From assembly GCF_024649945.1 (NCBI RefSeq), contig NZ_JANKMS010000009.1, positions 62,001 through 126,000 on the forward strand: 64,000 nucleotides of DNA. Reading direction: 5' to 3'. The first letter of the stretch is position 1; every line of letters starts with the position of its first letter. Shown here piece after piece: positions 8,682 to 17,918 of this stretch. This DNA is from Flavobacterium panacis. GTDB taxonomy: Bacteria > Bacteroidota > Bacteroidia > Flavobacteriales > Flavobacteriaceae. The position numbers were made by a program, and so were the translations under genes. The notes beneath the pieces were generated by a model that saw only the letters and a program-made list of their open reading frames with translations, was not told the DNA's origin and searched no databases.

Positions 8682-10973
8682 ATGATGAAAAAGCTAGTTT
8701 TCTGTGTTTTGTTTTTAATATTCATTCCATTTTGTCAGGCACAGAATAAATCGTCCTGGCAAGGTTATTTTTCATTTAATGAAATCAAGGATGTTTCAGA
8801 ATCTTCAGTATCTGTTTTTGCAGCTTCAGAGAATGCTCTGTTTTCTAAAAATACTACGACAAATGTTTTAAAAACTATAACAACGGTTGACGGATTGTCT
8901 GGTCAGACGATTTCTGCGGTTTATTATAGCGAAGCATTCAAAAAAACTTTAGTTGGTTATGAAAATGGCTTAATGATTTTAATCAATGAAAGTGATGGAA
9001 AAATGATTAAAATTGTCGATATAATTAATAAACAGCTTCCAGCAAATGCAAAAAAAATCAATCATTTTATGGAGTATAATGGTTTGGTTTATGTTTCTTG
9101 CGATTTCGGAATAGTGCAGTTTAATTTGACAACTTCTCAATTTGGCGATACTTACTTTATAGGAGATAATGGTGCAGAAATCAGTGTTAAACAAACTACT
9201 TTGTATAATGGATTTATTTTCGCAGCAACTTCAAATGGCATCAGAAGAGCAAATAGTACAAACGCAAATTTGATCGATTACAATCAGTGGACGGTTGTAA
9301 GTGCGGGAAATTGGTCGAGTGTTGAAGCTTTGGATACAGACCTTATTGCAATAAATGATTCGGGAAATGTACAGCGTTACAATTCAACTACATTTATAAG
9401 TTTTTTTCAGTTGCCTCAGGCTTCTGTTGATATGCGGGCAAAAAATCACAATTTGTTTGTTACGACTGCAAATACAGTTTATGTATACAATAACCAAATG
9501 GTTTTAAATCGTCAGATTTCTAATTCGCAGGTTTTGGATAATACTTTAAATTTTACGTGTGCAACTGCAGTTGGCGATCGAATTTTTATTGGAACAAAAG
9601 AAAAAGGAATGTTTTTTTCTACGCTAAGCAACGCAACGACTTTTGAAAATAACACACCAGCCGGACCTGTAAAGAATAATATTTTTTCGATAGATGTAAG
9701 TCCGAATAATTTATGGGCAGTTTATGGTGATTACGATACGTCTTATGATCCGTATCCTTTAGATAGTTATGGAGTGAGTCATTATAGTTATAGTGTTTCC
9801 GGTTGGTTGAATATTCCATATACTGAAGTTTATGGTGCCAAATCCATAACTAGAGTATTGATCAATCCGAGTAATGAAAAGCAGGTTTATGCGAGTTCGT
9901 TTTTCTCTGGATTATTAAAGATTGAAAATGATGTACCTAATTTTTTATATAATGAAAAAAATAGTGGACTCGAATCGATTACAAATGCAGGAGCAGATTA
10001 TATAGATGTTCGTATTAATGCAAATGCTTACGACAGGTCAGGAAATCTCTGGGTTACCAATAGCCGAATCAAAAACGGTTTGAAGGTTTTAAAAACAAAT
10101 GAGCAATGGGGAAGTTATTCCATGACTCCAATTTTTGATATTGCAGAAAATATTAGTTATTCCAGTTTAGTTGTCGATCGAAATAATGTAAAATGGCTCG
10201 GAACGAATAGAGATGGCGTTGTAGGTTTTAATGAAACAACTAATACATTTAAAAAAATAACAGTCGGTGCGGATTTAGGAAACTTGCCAATTGCAGATGT
10301 TAGAGCAATTGCTTTGGATACAAGAAATCAGCTTTGGATTGGAACCACAAAAGGTTTGAGAGTATTGTCTAATGTTGGGAGTTTTCAGTCGGAAAACCAG
10401 TTGAAAGCCAATCCGATTATTATCATGGAAGATAATCTGGCACAGGAATTACTTTATGAGCAGTTTATTACGGCTATCGCGGTAGACGGCGCCAATAATA
10501 AATGGATTGGAACAGCAGATTCGGGTGTGTTTATGGTTTCTTCAAATGGTCAGGAAACCAAATATCATTTTACAATTAACAATTCTCCGTTGCCAGGTAA
10601 TTATGTAAATGATATTAAAATAAACAGCAAAACAGGGGAAGTTTTTATTGTTACGAATAAAGGAATGGTTTCATTCAATGGAATTTCAACTGGAGCAAAC
10701 GATAACCTTAATAATGTTTACGTTTATCCAAATCCAGTTCGTCCTACTTATTCAGGAACCGTAAAAGTTGCTGGATTAATTGATAAAGCCAATATCAAAA
10801 TCACAGACATCGAAGGAAATTTGGTTTATGAAACAACATCAGAAGGAGGAACAATCGAATGGGATACCACTGCTTTTGGAAAATATAAAGTAGCTTCAGG
10901 TGTGTACATGGTTTTTATTTCTGCTCAAGATGGAGGTGAAACTAAAGTTAAAAAAGTTATGATTATTCGATAA
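8682..10973 (+). CDS. porZ: PorZ, type IX secretion system cell-surface protein
   Basis: About 763 residues from the chosen start. The N-terminus is a signal peptide, MMKKLVFCVLFLIF...CQAQ; an earlier ATG at 8643 would bury this signal behind 13 residues and lies upstream of the probable transcript start. The mature protein is built of beta-propeller repeats (WIGTTKGL, WLGTNRDG, WIGTADSG) like those of two-component regulator propeller proteins. It ends in a type A sorting domain (YVYPNPVRP, KITDIEGNLVYE, KVKKVMIIR). This architecture and size match PorZ, a surface partner of the PorU sortase that helps attach A-LPS to T9SS cargo. It is followed by recO. Confidence 0.85.
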   Translation: MMKKLVFCVLFLIFIPFCQAQNKSSWQGYFSFNEIKDVSESSVSVFAASENALFSKNTTTNVLKTITTVDGLSGQTISAVYYSEAFKKTLVGYENGLMILINESDGKMIKIVDIINKQLPANAKKINHFMEYNGLVYVSCDFGIVQFNLTTSQFGDTYFIGDNGAEISVKQTTLYNGFIFAATSNGIRRANSTNANLIDYNQWTVVSAGNWSSVEALDTDLIAINDSGNVQRYNSTTFISFFQLPQASVDMRAKNHNLFVTTANTVYVYNNQMVLNRQISNSQVLDNTLNFTCATAVGDRIFIGTKEKGMFFSTLSNATTFENNTPAGPVKNNIFSIDVSPNNLWAVYGDYDTSYDPYPLDSYGVSHYSYSVSGWLNIPYTEVYGAKSITRVLINPSNEKQVYASSFFSGLLKIENDVPNFLYNEKNSGLESITNAGADYIDVRINANAYDRSGNLWVTNSRIKNGLKVLKTNEQWGSYSMTPIFDIAENISYSSLVVDRNNVKWLGTNRDGVVGFNETTNTFKKITVGADLGNLPIADVRAIALDTRNQLWIGTTKGLRVLSNVGSFQSENQLKANPIIIMEDNLAQELLYEQFITAIAVDGANNKWIGTADSGVFMVSSNGQETKYHFTINNSPLPGNYVNDIKINSKTGEVFIVTNKGMVSFNGISTGANDNLNNVYVYPNPVRPTYSGTVKVAGLIDKANIKITDIEGNLVYETTSEGGTIEWDTTAFGKYKVASGVYMVFISAQDGGETKVKKVMIIR

Positions 10974-11059
10974 TTGTTCCGTCTTAGTCTCGGTCGCAGT
11001 TTTCAGTCTCAGTTAGTTTAGGATTCTTCAATCTAAAATCTTCAATCTAAAATTATTTC

Positions 11060-11773
11060 GTGCAAGTCAAAACAAAAGCCATAGTAATCTCATCATTAAA
11101 ATTTCAGGAAAAAAGCCTGATTGTAAAATGTTTTACACTATCAAGCGGACTGAAATCTTACTTTGTGCGTGATGCTTTTTCAAGTCGAAAAGCAAGTCAG
11201 AAGATTGCTTATTTTCAGCCGTTTTCGATATTAGAAATTGAAGCCGTTCATAAAAATAAAGGCACTTTGGAAAATTTTAAAGAAATAAAAAGCGCCGTTC
11301 CGTTTCAGAGTATTCATACTGATATTGTGAAAAGTACAATGGTGATGTTTCTTTCAGAAATGTTGCATTATTCCATTCAAGAAGAAGAAAAAAACGAACA
11401 GCTTTTTTTGTTTTTAGAAACCGCTTTGACTTGGTTGGATCATCATGATGAAATTTCAAATTTTCATTTAATTCTACTTTTAGAAATCACAAAATATCTT
11501 GGGTTTTATCCAGAGCTTTCAGATAATAATCTTCCGTTTTTTGAAATGAATGAAGGTATTTTTACACTTTTTCAAAATGGAAATGTGCTGTCAGAACATG
11601 AGACGAATTTGTTTAAAAAACTATTGGAATTAAAATTCGACAACGACCAAAAAGTCTTTCATGTTGTGGAGAGACAAATCCTTCTGAAAATTATAATTGA
11701 TTATTACAGTTTGCACTTAGAAGGATTCAAAAAACCTAAATCTTTGGATATTTTAAAAGAAGTTTTCTCTTAA
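11060..11773 (+). CDS. recO: DNA repair protein RecO
   Basis: A 237-residue RecO with the N-terminal OB-fold (QVKTKAIVISSLKFQEKSLI) and the helical C-terminal part. RecO loads RecA onto SSB-coated gaps together with RecR. The start is GTG at 11060; no ATG in frame keeps the OB-fold intact. The 87-base gap after porZ holds two tandem copies of a 14-base unit (11027-11054, ttcaatctaaaat core) and short cagtctcag-type repeats, which look like local simple-sequence expansion. Confidence 0.88.
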   Translation: MQVKTKAIVISSLKFQEKSLIVKCFTLSSGLKSYFVRDAFSSRKASQKIAYFQPFSILEIEAVHKNKGTLENFKEIKSAVPFQSIHTDIVKSTMVMFLSEMLHYSIQEEEKNEQLFLFLETALTWLDHHDEISNFHLILLLEITKYLGFYPELSDNNLPFFEMNEGIFTLFQNGNVLSEHETNLFKKLLELKFDNDQKVFHVVERQILLKIIIDYYSLHLEGFKKPKSLDILKEVFS

Positions 11774-11903
11774 ATCAGTCAAAAGACCAATTATTGTTGC
11801 GGAATCTACTCAAAATTTCCTGAAATCGGTCTTTTTTCCTTCATCTTTTCTCTATTTCACTCAAAATTCCTTACTTTCGCACCTCGTTTAAGAAAAGGAT
11901 AAA

Positions 11904-14900
11904 ATGAGTACAAAATTTACTGAATACAAAGGACTTGACTTACCAACTGTAGCGTCTGAAGTTCTTGATTTTTGGAAGAAAGAAAATATATTTGAAAAGA
12001 GTGTAACAACTCGCGAAGGTGCTGAGCCTTTCGTATTTTTTGAAGGTCCGCCTTCAGCAAACGGATTGCCTGGAATTCACCACGTAATGGCACGTGCGAT
12101 TAAAGATATTTTTTGCAGATATAAAACTCAAAAAGGTTTTCAAGTAAAAAGAAAAGCTGGATGGGATACTCACGGTTTGCCTGTTGAATTGGGTACCGAA
12201 AAAGAATTAGGAATTACAAAAGAAGATATTGGTAAAACGATTTCTATCGAAGAATATAACGAAGCGTGTAAGAAAACCGTTATGCGTTATACAGACGTAT
12301 GGAATGATTTGACCGAAAAAATGGGATATTGGGTTGATATGGAAGATCCGTATGTGACTTATAAACCAAAATATATGGAGTCTGTTTGGTGGCTTTTGAA
12401 ACAAATCTACGATAAAGGTTTGTTGTACAAAGGATATACAATTCAGCCATACTCTCCAAAAGCAGGAACTGGATTGTCTTCTCACGAAGTAAATCAGCCA
12501 GGAGCTTACCGTGATGTGACTGATACTACAATTGTAGCACAGTTTAAAACACTTCCAGAAACTTTGCCTTCATTTTTACAAGGTTTTGGAGATATCCACA
12601 TTTTAGCTTGGACGACAACTCCTTGGACACTTCCGTCAAACACTGCTTTGACAGTAGGTCCAAAAATCGATTATGTTTTAGTTAAAACTTTCAATCAATA
12701 TACTTTTGAGCCAATCAATGTTGTTTTGGCTAAAAACTTAGTAGGAAAACAATTCGGAAAAGGATTTTTCTTAAGTGAAGACGATGCTGATTTTGACAAC
12801 GTGAAAAACGGCGACAAAAAACTTCCGTACAAAATCTTAACCGAAGCAAAAGGAGCAGATTTAGTAGAAATCCGTTACGAGCAATTATTGCCTTATGTAT
12901 TGCCTTATGAAAATGCTGAAAACGCGTTTAGAGTAATCTCTGGTGATTTCGTTACAACCGAAGACGGAACTGGAATTGTACATACAGCTCCAACTTTTGG
13001 TGCAGATGATGCTAAAGTAGCAAAAGAAGCAAAACCAGAAGTTCCGCCAATGTTGGTGTTGGACGAGAACGGAACTCCGGTTCCATTAGTAGATTTACAA
13101 GGAAAATTCACTTCTCATTTAGGTGATTTAGCTGGTAAATACGTTAAAAACGAATATTATGATGCAGGACAAGCTCCAGAGAAATCTGTAGATGTTGAAA
13201 TCGCTATTCGTTTAAAAGAAGAAAACAAAGCTTTTAAAGTTGAAAAATACGTGCACAGTTATCCACACAGCTGGAGAACAGACGAGCCGTTGTTATACTA
13301 TCCTCTAGATTCATGGTTCATCAAAGTAACCGATGTAAAAGATAGAATGTTCGACCTGAACGAAACTATCAATTGGAAACCTAAATCTACTGGTGAAGGA
13401 CGTTTTGGAAATTGGCTTAAAAATGCCAACGATTGGAACTTATCTCGTTCTAGATATTGGGGAATTCCGTTGCCAATTTGGAGAACAGAAGATAAAACGG
13501 AAGAAGTTATTATCGGTTCTGTTGAAGAATTGTACAATGCAATCGAAAAATCGATCGAAGCAGGTTTCCAAAAAGAAAATCCATTTAAAGGATTTGAAAT
13601 CGGAAACATGTCTGAGGACAATTATGATTTAATCGATTTACACAAAAATGTGGTTGATGGACTTACTTTAGTTTCGGCTTCTGGGAAACCAATGAAGCGC
13701 GAAAGTGATCTAATCGACGTTTGGTTTGATTCTGGAGCAATGCCTTATGCACAATGGCATTATCCTTTTGAAAACAAAGAAAAAATTGATGACAACAAAG
13801 ATTTTCCAGCAAATTTCATTGCAGAAGGAGTAGATCAGACTCGTGGATGGTTCTATACTTTACATGCAATCGGAACTTTGGTTTTTGATAAAATTGCTTA
13901 CAAAAACGTAGTTTCAAACGGTCTTGTTTTGGATAAAAATGGAATTAAAATGTCTAAGAGTAAAGGAAATACGATAGACCCATTTAAAACCATTGCAGAA
14001 AACGGCCCAGATGCTACACGCTGGTATATGATTATGAATGCAAATCCGTGGGATAACTTGAAGTTTGACCTTGAAGGAATTGCTGAGGTTAAACGTAAAT
14101 TCTTCGGAACACTTTACAATACCTATTCATTCTTCTCGTTATATGCTAACATCGACGGATTTAAATACGAAGAAGCTGAAATTCCGTTAAACGAAAGACC
14201 TGAAATCGATCAGTGGATTATTTCTGAATTACATTCGTTAATCAAATTTGTTGACGAATGCTACGAAGATTACGAGCCTACAAAAGCAACAAGAGCGATT
14301 TCTGACTTTGTTCAGGAGAATTTAAGTAACTGGTATGTTCGTTTATGCCGTCGTCGTTTCTGGAAAGGTGAATATGCTAAAGATAAAATTGCGGCTTACC
14401 AAACGCTTTATACTTGTTTGCTAACAATCAGTAAATTGAGCGCTCCAGTAGCTCCATTTTTTATGGATAAATTGTACCGCGATTTAACAACTTCTACGGG
14501 AACCGAGGATTTTGCTAGTGTTCACTTGGCAGAATTCCCAAAATTTGTCGAAAACTTTGTTAATAAAACGTTGGAAAGCAAAATGCAGAAGGCACAAACG
14601 ATCTCTTCTTTGGTATTGTCGCTACGTAAAAAAGAAATGATTAAAGTTCGTCAACCTCTGCAAAAGGTAATGATTCCAGTACTTGACGAGAATCAGCGTG
14701 CTGAAATCGAAGCGATTTCTGACTTAGTAAAAGCGGAGGTGAATGTTAAAGAAATCGAACTTTTAGACGATGCTTCAGGCATTTTGGTAAAACAAATTAA
14801 GCCTAATTTTAAGGCGCTTGGACCACGTTTTGGAAAAGATATGGGCTTGATTTCTAAAGAGATACAAGGTTTTTCTGCAGAGCAAATCAATCAGCTGGAT

Positions 14901-15305
14901 AAGCAAGGAACGCTAGATATTGTTATTGCAGGAAATAGTGTAACTTTATCATTAGAAGACGTCGAAATTACATCACAAGATATCGAAGGATGGTTGGTTG
15001 CAAATTCAAACGGAATTACCGTTGCGCTTGACATCACAATATCTGAAGAATTGAAAAATGAAGGTATCGCGAGAGAATTGGTAAATAGAATTCAGAATAT
15101 CCGTAAAGATTCAGGATTTGAAGTTACTGATAAGATCAAAGTACAAATAAAAAGAGATGGCATTTTAGAAGATGCGGTTTCGAAAAATGAAGACTATATT
15201 AAGTCTGAAACATTAACTGATGACTTGGTTTTTGTGGATGCTTTAGAAAACGGCACAGAAATTGAGTTTGATGATATTAGAACAATGATATTAATTTCAA
15301 AATAA
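11904..15305 (+). CDS. ileS: Isoleucyl-tRNA synthetase, type 2, altered HIGH motif
   Basis: An 1133-residue class Ia synthetase that charges tRNA-Ile. The long form and the C-terminal extension fit the eukaryote-like type 2 enzyme. KMSKS is at residues 682-686. At the position of the first signature motif the sequence is GPPSANGLPGIHHVMA, so residues 57-60 read GIHH instead of HxGH, with positions one and three exchanged. The editing (CP1) domain is present (WTTTPWTLPSN near residue 235). A -7-like TACTTTCG lies at 11872-11879. The gene is followed after 10 bases by the DksA-like gene. Confidence 0.95.
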   Translation: MSTKFTEYKGLDLPTVASEVLDFWKKENIFEKSVTTREGAEPFVFFEGPPSANGLPGIHHVMARAIKDIFCRYKTQKGFQVKRKAGWDTHGLPVELGTEKELGITKEDIGKTISIEEYNEACKKTVMRYTDVWNDLTEKMGYWVDMEDPYVTYKPKYMESVWWLLKQIYDKGLLYKGYTIQPYSPKAGTGLSSHEVNQPGAYRDVTDTTIVAQFKTLPETLPSFLQGFGDIHILAWTTTPWTLPSNTALTVGPKIDYVLVKTFNQYTFEPINVVLAKNLVGKQFGKGFFLSEDDADFDNVKNGDKKLPYKILTEAKGADLVEIRYEQLLPYVLPYENAENAFRVISGDFVTTEDGTGIVHTAPTFGADDAKVAKEAKPEVPPMLVLDENGTPVPLVDLQGKFTSHLGDLAGKYVKNEYYDAGQAPEKSVDVEIAIRLKEENKAFKVEKYVHSYPHSWRTDEPLLYYPLDSWFIKVTDVKDRMFDLNETINWKPKSTGEGRFGNWLKNANDWNLSRSRYWGIPLPIWRTEDKTEEVIIGSVEELYNAIEKSIEAGFQKENPFKGFEIGNMSEDNYDLIDLHKNVVDGLTLVSASGKPMKRESDLIDVWFDSGAMPYAQWHYPFENKEKIDDNKDFPANFIAEGVDQTRGWFYTLHAIGTLVFDKIAYKNVVSNGLVLDKNGIKMSKSKGNTIDPFKTIAENGPDATRWYMIMNANPWDNLKFDLEGIAEVKRKFFGTLYNTYSFFSLYANIDGFKYEEAEIPLNERPEIDQWIISELHSLIKFVDECYEDYEPTKATRAISDFVQENLSNWYVRLCRRRFWKGEYAKDKIAAYQTLYTCLLTISKLSAPVAPFFMDKLYRDLTTSTGTEDFASVHLAEFPKFVENFVNKTLESKMQKAQTISSLVLSLRKKEMIKVRQPLQKVMIPVLDENQRAEIEAISDLVKAEVNVKEIELLDDASGILVKQIKPNFKALGPRFGKDMGLISKEIQGFSAEQINQLDKQGTLDIVIAGNSVTLSLEDVEITSQDIEGWLVANSNGITVALDITISEELKNEGIARELVNRIQNIRKDSGFEVTDKIKVQIKRDGILEDAVSKNEDYIKSETLTDDLVFVDALENGTEIEFDDIRTMILISK

Positions 15306-15315
15306 GTATAATACC

Positions 15316-15696
15316 ATGATAGATGAAATTACAAGATACTCAGACGCTGACTTAGCGGAGTTCAAAGAAATAATTCAAGCAAAAATTAAAAAAGCGCAAG
15401 AAGATCTTGATCTAATCAAGAGTGCTTATATGAATGATTTAAATAACGGAACAGACGATACCTCTCCAACTTTCAAAGCTTTTGAGGAAGGAAGTGAAAC
15501 AATGTCTAAAGAAGCAAACTCTCAATTGGCAATTCGTCAGGAGAAGTTTATCCGTGATTTAAAAAATGCGCTTTTCCGTGTAGAAAACAAAACTTACGGT
15601 ATTTGCAAAGTAACAGGTAAATTAATCAGCAAAGAAAGGCTTAAAATCGTTCCTCATGCAACAATGAGCATCGAAGCTAAAAACTTGCAAAGATAA
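15316..15696 (+). CDS. DksA/TraR-family protein lacking the zinc cysteines
   Basis: A 126-residue protein with the coiled-coil N-terminal half and the short C-terminal domain of the DksA/TraR family, which bind RNA polymerase through the secondary channel. The C-terminal motif reads YGICKVTGKLI...VPHATMSIEAK: only the first cysteine of the C4 zinc finger remains. This form occurs in other Bacteroidota, so it is likely a lineage feature. It is almost certainly cotranscribed with ileS and ends at a terminator at 15721-15749. Confidence 0.85.
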   Translation: MIDEITRYSDADLAEFKEIIQAKIKKAQEDLDLIKSAYMNDLNNGTDDTSPTFKAFEEGSETMSKEANSQLAIRQEKFIRDLKNALFRVENKTYGICKVTGKLISKERLKIVPHATMSIEAKNLQR

Positions 15697-15720
15697 AAAC
15701 ACGTAGAAATACGTAAGAGA

Positions 15721-15749
15721 AAAACGCTCCTTTTAGGGGCGTTTTTTTT
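15721..15749 (+). terminator. Rho-independent terminator after the ileS operon
   Basis: Stem aaaacgctcc/ggggcgtttt with a 6-base loop, followed by eight T. Confidence 0.88.
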
Positions 15750-15951
15750 GTTTAATGTTTAGTTGTTTTGTGGATGCTTAATGAAATTAGGGTTTGAAAG
15801 AAATTATTTATATATAGTCAAAATAAGCTTAATTGATGTAGCTTGTTTTTGTAAGAAGAGACTAGAGCTAATGATTTGAGTTTTAATGATTAAATGATAA
15901 TAAAAAAAACCGTCTTGTAAGGACGGTTTTTAAAATTTATAACTGATATAA

Positions 15952-16338
15952 TTACGCTAGGTTTTTTTCAACTTCAGCTTTATGCTTTCTTAATATAGCT
16001 CTTGTCATACCTAAATTTGCTTTTGAAGCATCGGCAGCAAGGTAGATCATGAATTTTTTGTTAGGAGAAATGTCGATAATGTGAATTTGATTCGATAAAG
16101 TAATCAAAATATCTTCGATGTCCTGGTTTAAATTTAAAGCTTTTACTGCGCTTAATTTTGCTTTTACAACTTCTAAGTTATAAGCGGCGGCAAGTTCTGG
16201 GTCAAAACTTGGATCGATAGTTAAATTTCCAAAACTTAATCCGGATTCAATTTCTGTTACAGCAACAGCAATAAAGCCGTTAACGTTGGTTTTCATTTCA
16301 TTTAAAAACACGTTTAAAAAATCATTACTCATAGTCAT
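15952..16338 (-). CDS. Roadblock/LC7-like protein B1 of duplicated module
   Basis: A 128-residue soluble protein (126 if it starts at the second ATG, 16332). Its order of elements (NVNGFIAVAVTEIESG, the DPELAAAYNLEVVKAK helix, IEDILITLSNQIHII, FMIYLAADASKANLGM) fits a small Roadblock/LC7-like fold. It closely matches the protein at 28504-28878 over its whole length (for example DPELA-AYNLEVVKAKL and DILITL-QIHIID are shared). It lies 27 bases downstream of its partner A1, probably in one operon. The function is unknown; relatives such as MglB act on small GTPases. Confidence 0.75.
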   Translation of the reverse strand: MTMSNDFLNVFLNEMKTNVNGFIAVAVTEIESGLSFGNLTIDPSFDPELAAAYNLEVVKAKLSAVKALNLNQDIEDILITLSNQIHIIDISPNKKFMIYLAADASKANLGMTRAILRKHKAEVEKNLA

Positions 16339-16365
16339 TTGGGTTTGTTTGTTAATAGATTTATG

Positions 16366-16722
16366 TTATTTCAATAGGGAATTTTTGCTTAATTCGGCAG
16401 ATACTTCTTCTGTTGAACGCATCAATAATGCAAGATTGCTTCCTTCTTTAGAAAAAGCGACAATGAAATTTGAACCGCTGATTTTGTTTCCAACGATAAC
16501 GCCTTCCGAACTTTTTAAGTACAATTGTTTTAAAGAGCCTTTTTCTAGATCAATTAAAAATTTTTCACTCATTGATAAGATGGCTGCACTCATTGCGGCG
16601 ATACTGTCTCCGTAGTCAAGGTTTAAGGAAGTGATTAATTTTCCTTTTCCGTTTAAGATTAATGCTGCAGTAGATTTGGTGCTGACAAGAAAGTCATTTA
16701 GGGTAGTTGTAATTTCATTCAT
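16366..16722 (-). CDS. Roadblock/LC7 domain protein A1 of duplicated module
   Basis: A 118-residue protein with a clear Roadblock/LC7 pattern: AALILNGKGKLITS, an AAMSAAILSMSE helix, GSLKQLYLKSSEGVIVG and NLALLMRSTEEV. I chose the start MNEITTT at 16722, because the upstream in-frame extension to 16827 is intergenic in composition and would overlap the -7 box at 16825-16832. Bacterial Roadblock proteins form homodimers that bind Ras-like GTPases, but none is encoded nearby. The paralogue is at 28158-28478. It is divergent from the lysine-rich gene at 16904. Confidence 0.8.
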   Translation of the reverse strand: MNEITTTLNDFLVSTKSTAALILNGKGKLITSLNLDYGDSIAAMSAAILSMSEKFLIDLEKGSLKQLYLKSSEGVIVGNKISGSNFIVAFSKEGSNLALLMRSTEEVSAELSKNSLLK

Positions 16723-16824
16723 GATTTTGTAGGATTTAGGGAGGAATGTTAAATTTAGTTTGTTTTGGTGTTTGGTTTGAAAATTAATTTTGAATCTTGC
16801 TAAACAAGTGTTAATTTTTCTTAA

Positions 16825-16832
16825 CAAATATA
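16825..16832 (-). promoter_or_regulatory. Putative -7 box of Roadblock module 1
   Basis: Minus strand TATATTTG (TAnnTTTG), about 100 bases before the A1 start. The -33 element is not evident. Confidence 0.4.
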
Positions 16833-16903
16833 AATTAAATTATGTATCATTGTAATACCAAATCATTAATAATTTAAATTATTTACTGTAAAAAACTTAC
16901 ATT

Positions 16904-17119
16904 ATGGCTAAAGTATTGAAATTCAAAGAAGTAAACTCTGATGTAGAGCGCAGAATGAAAGATTTTGAAAAGCTGCGTATCAAGTTCAAGGCTGATGTAA
17001 AAAAGGGTGAAGCGAAGAAGCTTGCTGCCGGAAAAGAAAGCAAAGGAATATTCAAGTCTATTTCAGATTTTTTCTCCGACAGTCCAAAAACACCAGCAAA
17101 AGCCGCTGTGAAAAAATAA
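16904..17119 (+). CDS. Small lysine-rich protein, divergent partner of Roadblock module 1
   Basis: A 71-residue basic protein with no signal peptide or membrane segment. The N-terminal half is a charged helix (SDVERRMKDFEKLRIKFK); the C-terminal half has GKESKGIFKSISDFFS, which could form an amphipathic helix, then an Ala/Lys tail. The same two elements occur in the 47-residue protein at 27726-27869, which likewise sits divergent from a Roadblock pair. Function unknown. A terminator follows at 17175-17200. Confidence 0.75.
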   Translation: MAKVLKFKEVNSDVERRMKDFEKLRIKFKADVKKGEAKKLAAGKESKGIFKSISDFFSDSPKTPAKAAVKK

Positions 17120-17174
17120 ACTATCTGGTTTAGATTAGCACTTAAAATCAGTTTAGTTTTATTAGAAAACAATT

Positions 17175-17200
17175 AACGCTCCCTTAGGAGCGTTTTTTTT
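17175..17200 (+). terminator. Rho-independent terminator
   Basis: Stem aacgctcc/ggagcgtt with the 4-base loop ctta and a run of eight T. Confidence 0.88.
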
Positions 17201-17211
17201 GATTAAATTGT

Positions 17212-17219
17212 TATTTTTG
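17212..17219 (+). promoter_or_regulatory. Putative lspA -7 box
   Basis: TATTTTTG matches TAnnTTTG, 20 bases before the lspA ATG, immediately after the upstream terminator. Confidence 0.5.
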
Positions 17220-17238
17220 CCCATCAAAAAATTATAAA

Positions 17239-17835
17239 ATGTCATTACGAAAAGCGTATTTCCTTATATTTCTAGTTTTAATTGTTGATCAGCTTTCTAA
17301 AATCTATGTCAAAACCAATTTTGTTCTTGGAGAAGAAGTGGTAATTTTTGACTGGTTTAGAATTCATTTTATTGAAAATGAAGGAATGGCCTGGGGAACA
17401 AAAATTCCTGGAGAATATGGAAAACTAATATTGACTGTTTTTAGAATCTTTGCGGTTTTCGGAATTGGCTGGTGGCTTTCTGATGTGGTAAAAAAACGTC
17501 AGTCAACTTATTTAATAGTGGCTATTGCATTGATCTTTGCAGGTGCAGCAGGAAATATTATCGATTCTGTTTTCTATGGAGTTATTTTTGATGACAGTAC
17601 TCATAATTTAGCAACTATCTTTTCTCCGGTTCCATACGGAACATGGTTTCACGGTTTGGTTGTAGATATGTTTTATTTTCCAATTTGGGAAGGTGAACTT
17701 CCAACTTGGCTTCCAGTTTTTGGAGGTAAACACTTCGCTTTTTTTAATGCTATTTTCAATGTTGCCGATATGGCGATCTCAACTGGAGTAGGAATACTTT
17801 TGGTTTTCAATAAAAAAGCATTTCCAAAACATTAA
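17239..17835 (+). CDS. lspA: Lipoprotein signal peptidase (signal peptidase II)
   Basis: A 198-residue inner membrane aspartic protease that cleaves lipoprotein signal peptides at the lipidated cysteine. Four membrane segments are visible. The catalytic aspartates are D143 (GLVVDMFYF) and D177 (FNVADMAIS). At 198 residues it is longer than the roughly 165 of E. coli; the extra residues lie in the loop between the third segment and the second catalytic motif (WEGELPTWLPVFGGKH). The order ileS, dksA-like, lspA is common in Bacteroidota; here Roadblock module 1 is inserted between the last two. Confidence 0.93.
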   Translation: MSLRKAYFLIFLVLIVDQLSKIYVKTNFVLGEEVVIFDWFRIHFIENEGMAWGTKIPGEYGKLILTVFRIFAVFGIGWWLSDVVKKRQSTYLIVAIALIFAGAAGNIIDSVFYGVIFDDSTHNLATIFSPVPYGTWFHGLVVDMFYFPIWEGELPTWLPVFGGKHFAFFNAIFNVADMAISTGVGILLVFNKKAFPKH

Positions 17836-17918
17836 TTTTAAAGATTTCTCATTTATTTTTGATTTTTTAGTGAATAGTGCTTTAGAAGTGCTATTTTTAC
17901 GATACAAAAAATCAAACT

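Noticed and set aside
12207-14890. Several frames of 65-107 codons within ileS on both strands
   Set aside because: They are shadows of a well-conserved synthetase gene.
16286-16615. 109-codon plus-strand frame over the Roadblock genes
   Set aside because: It is antisense to both Roadblock genes, which have clear family patterns.
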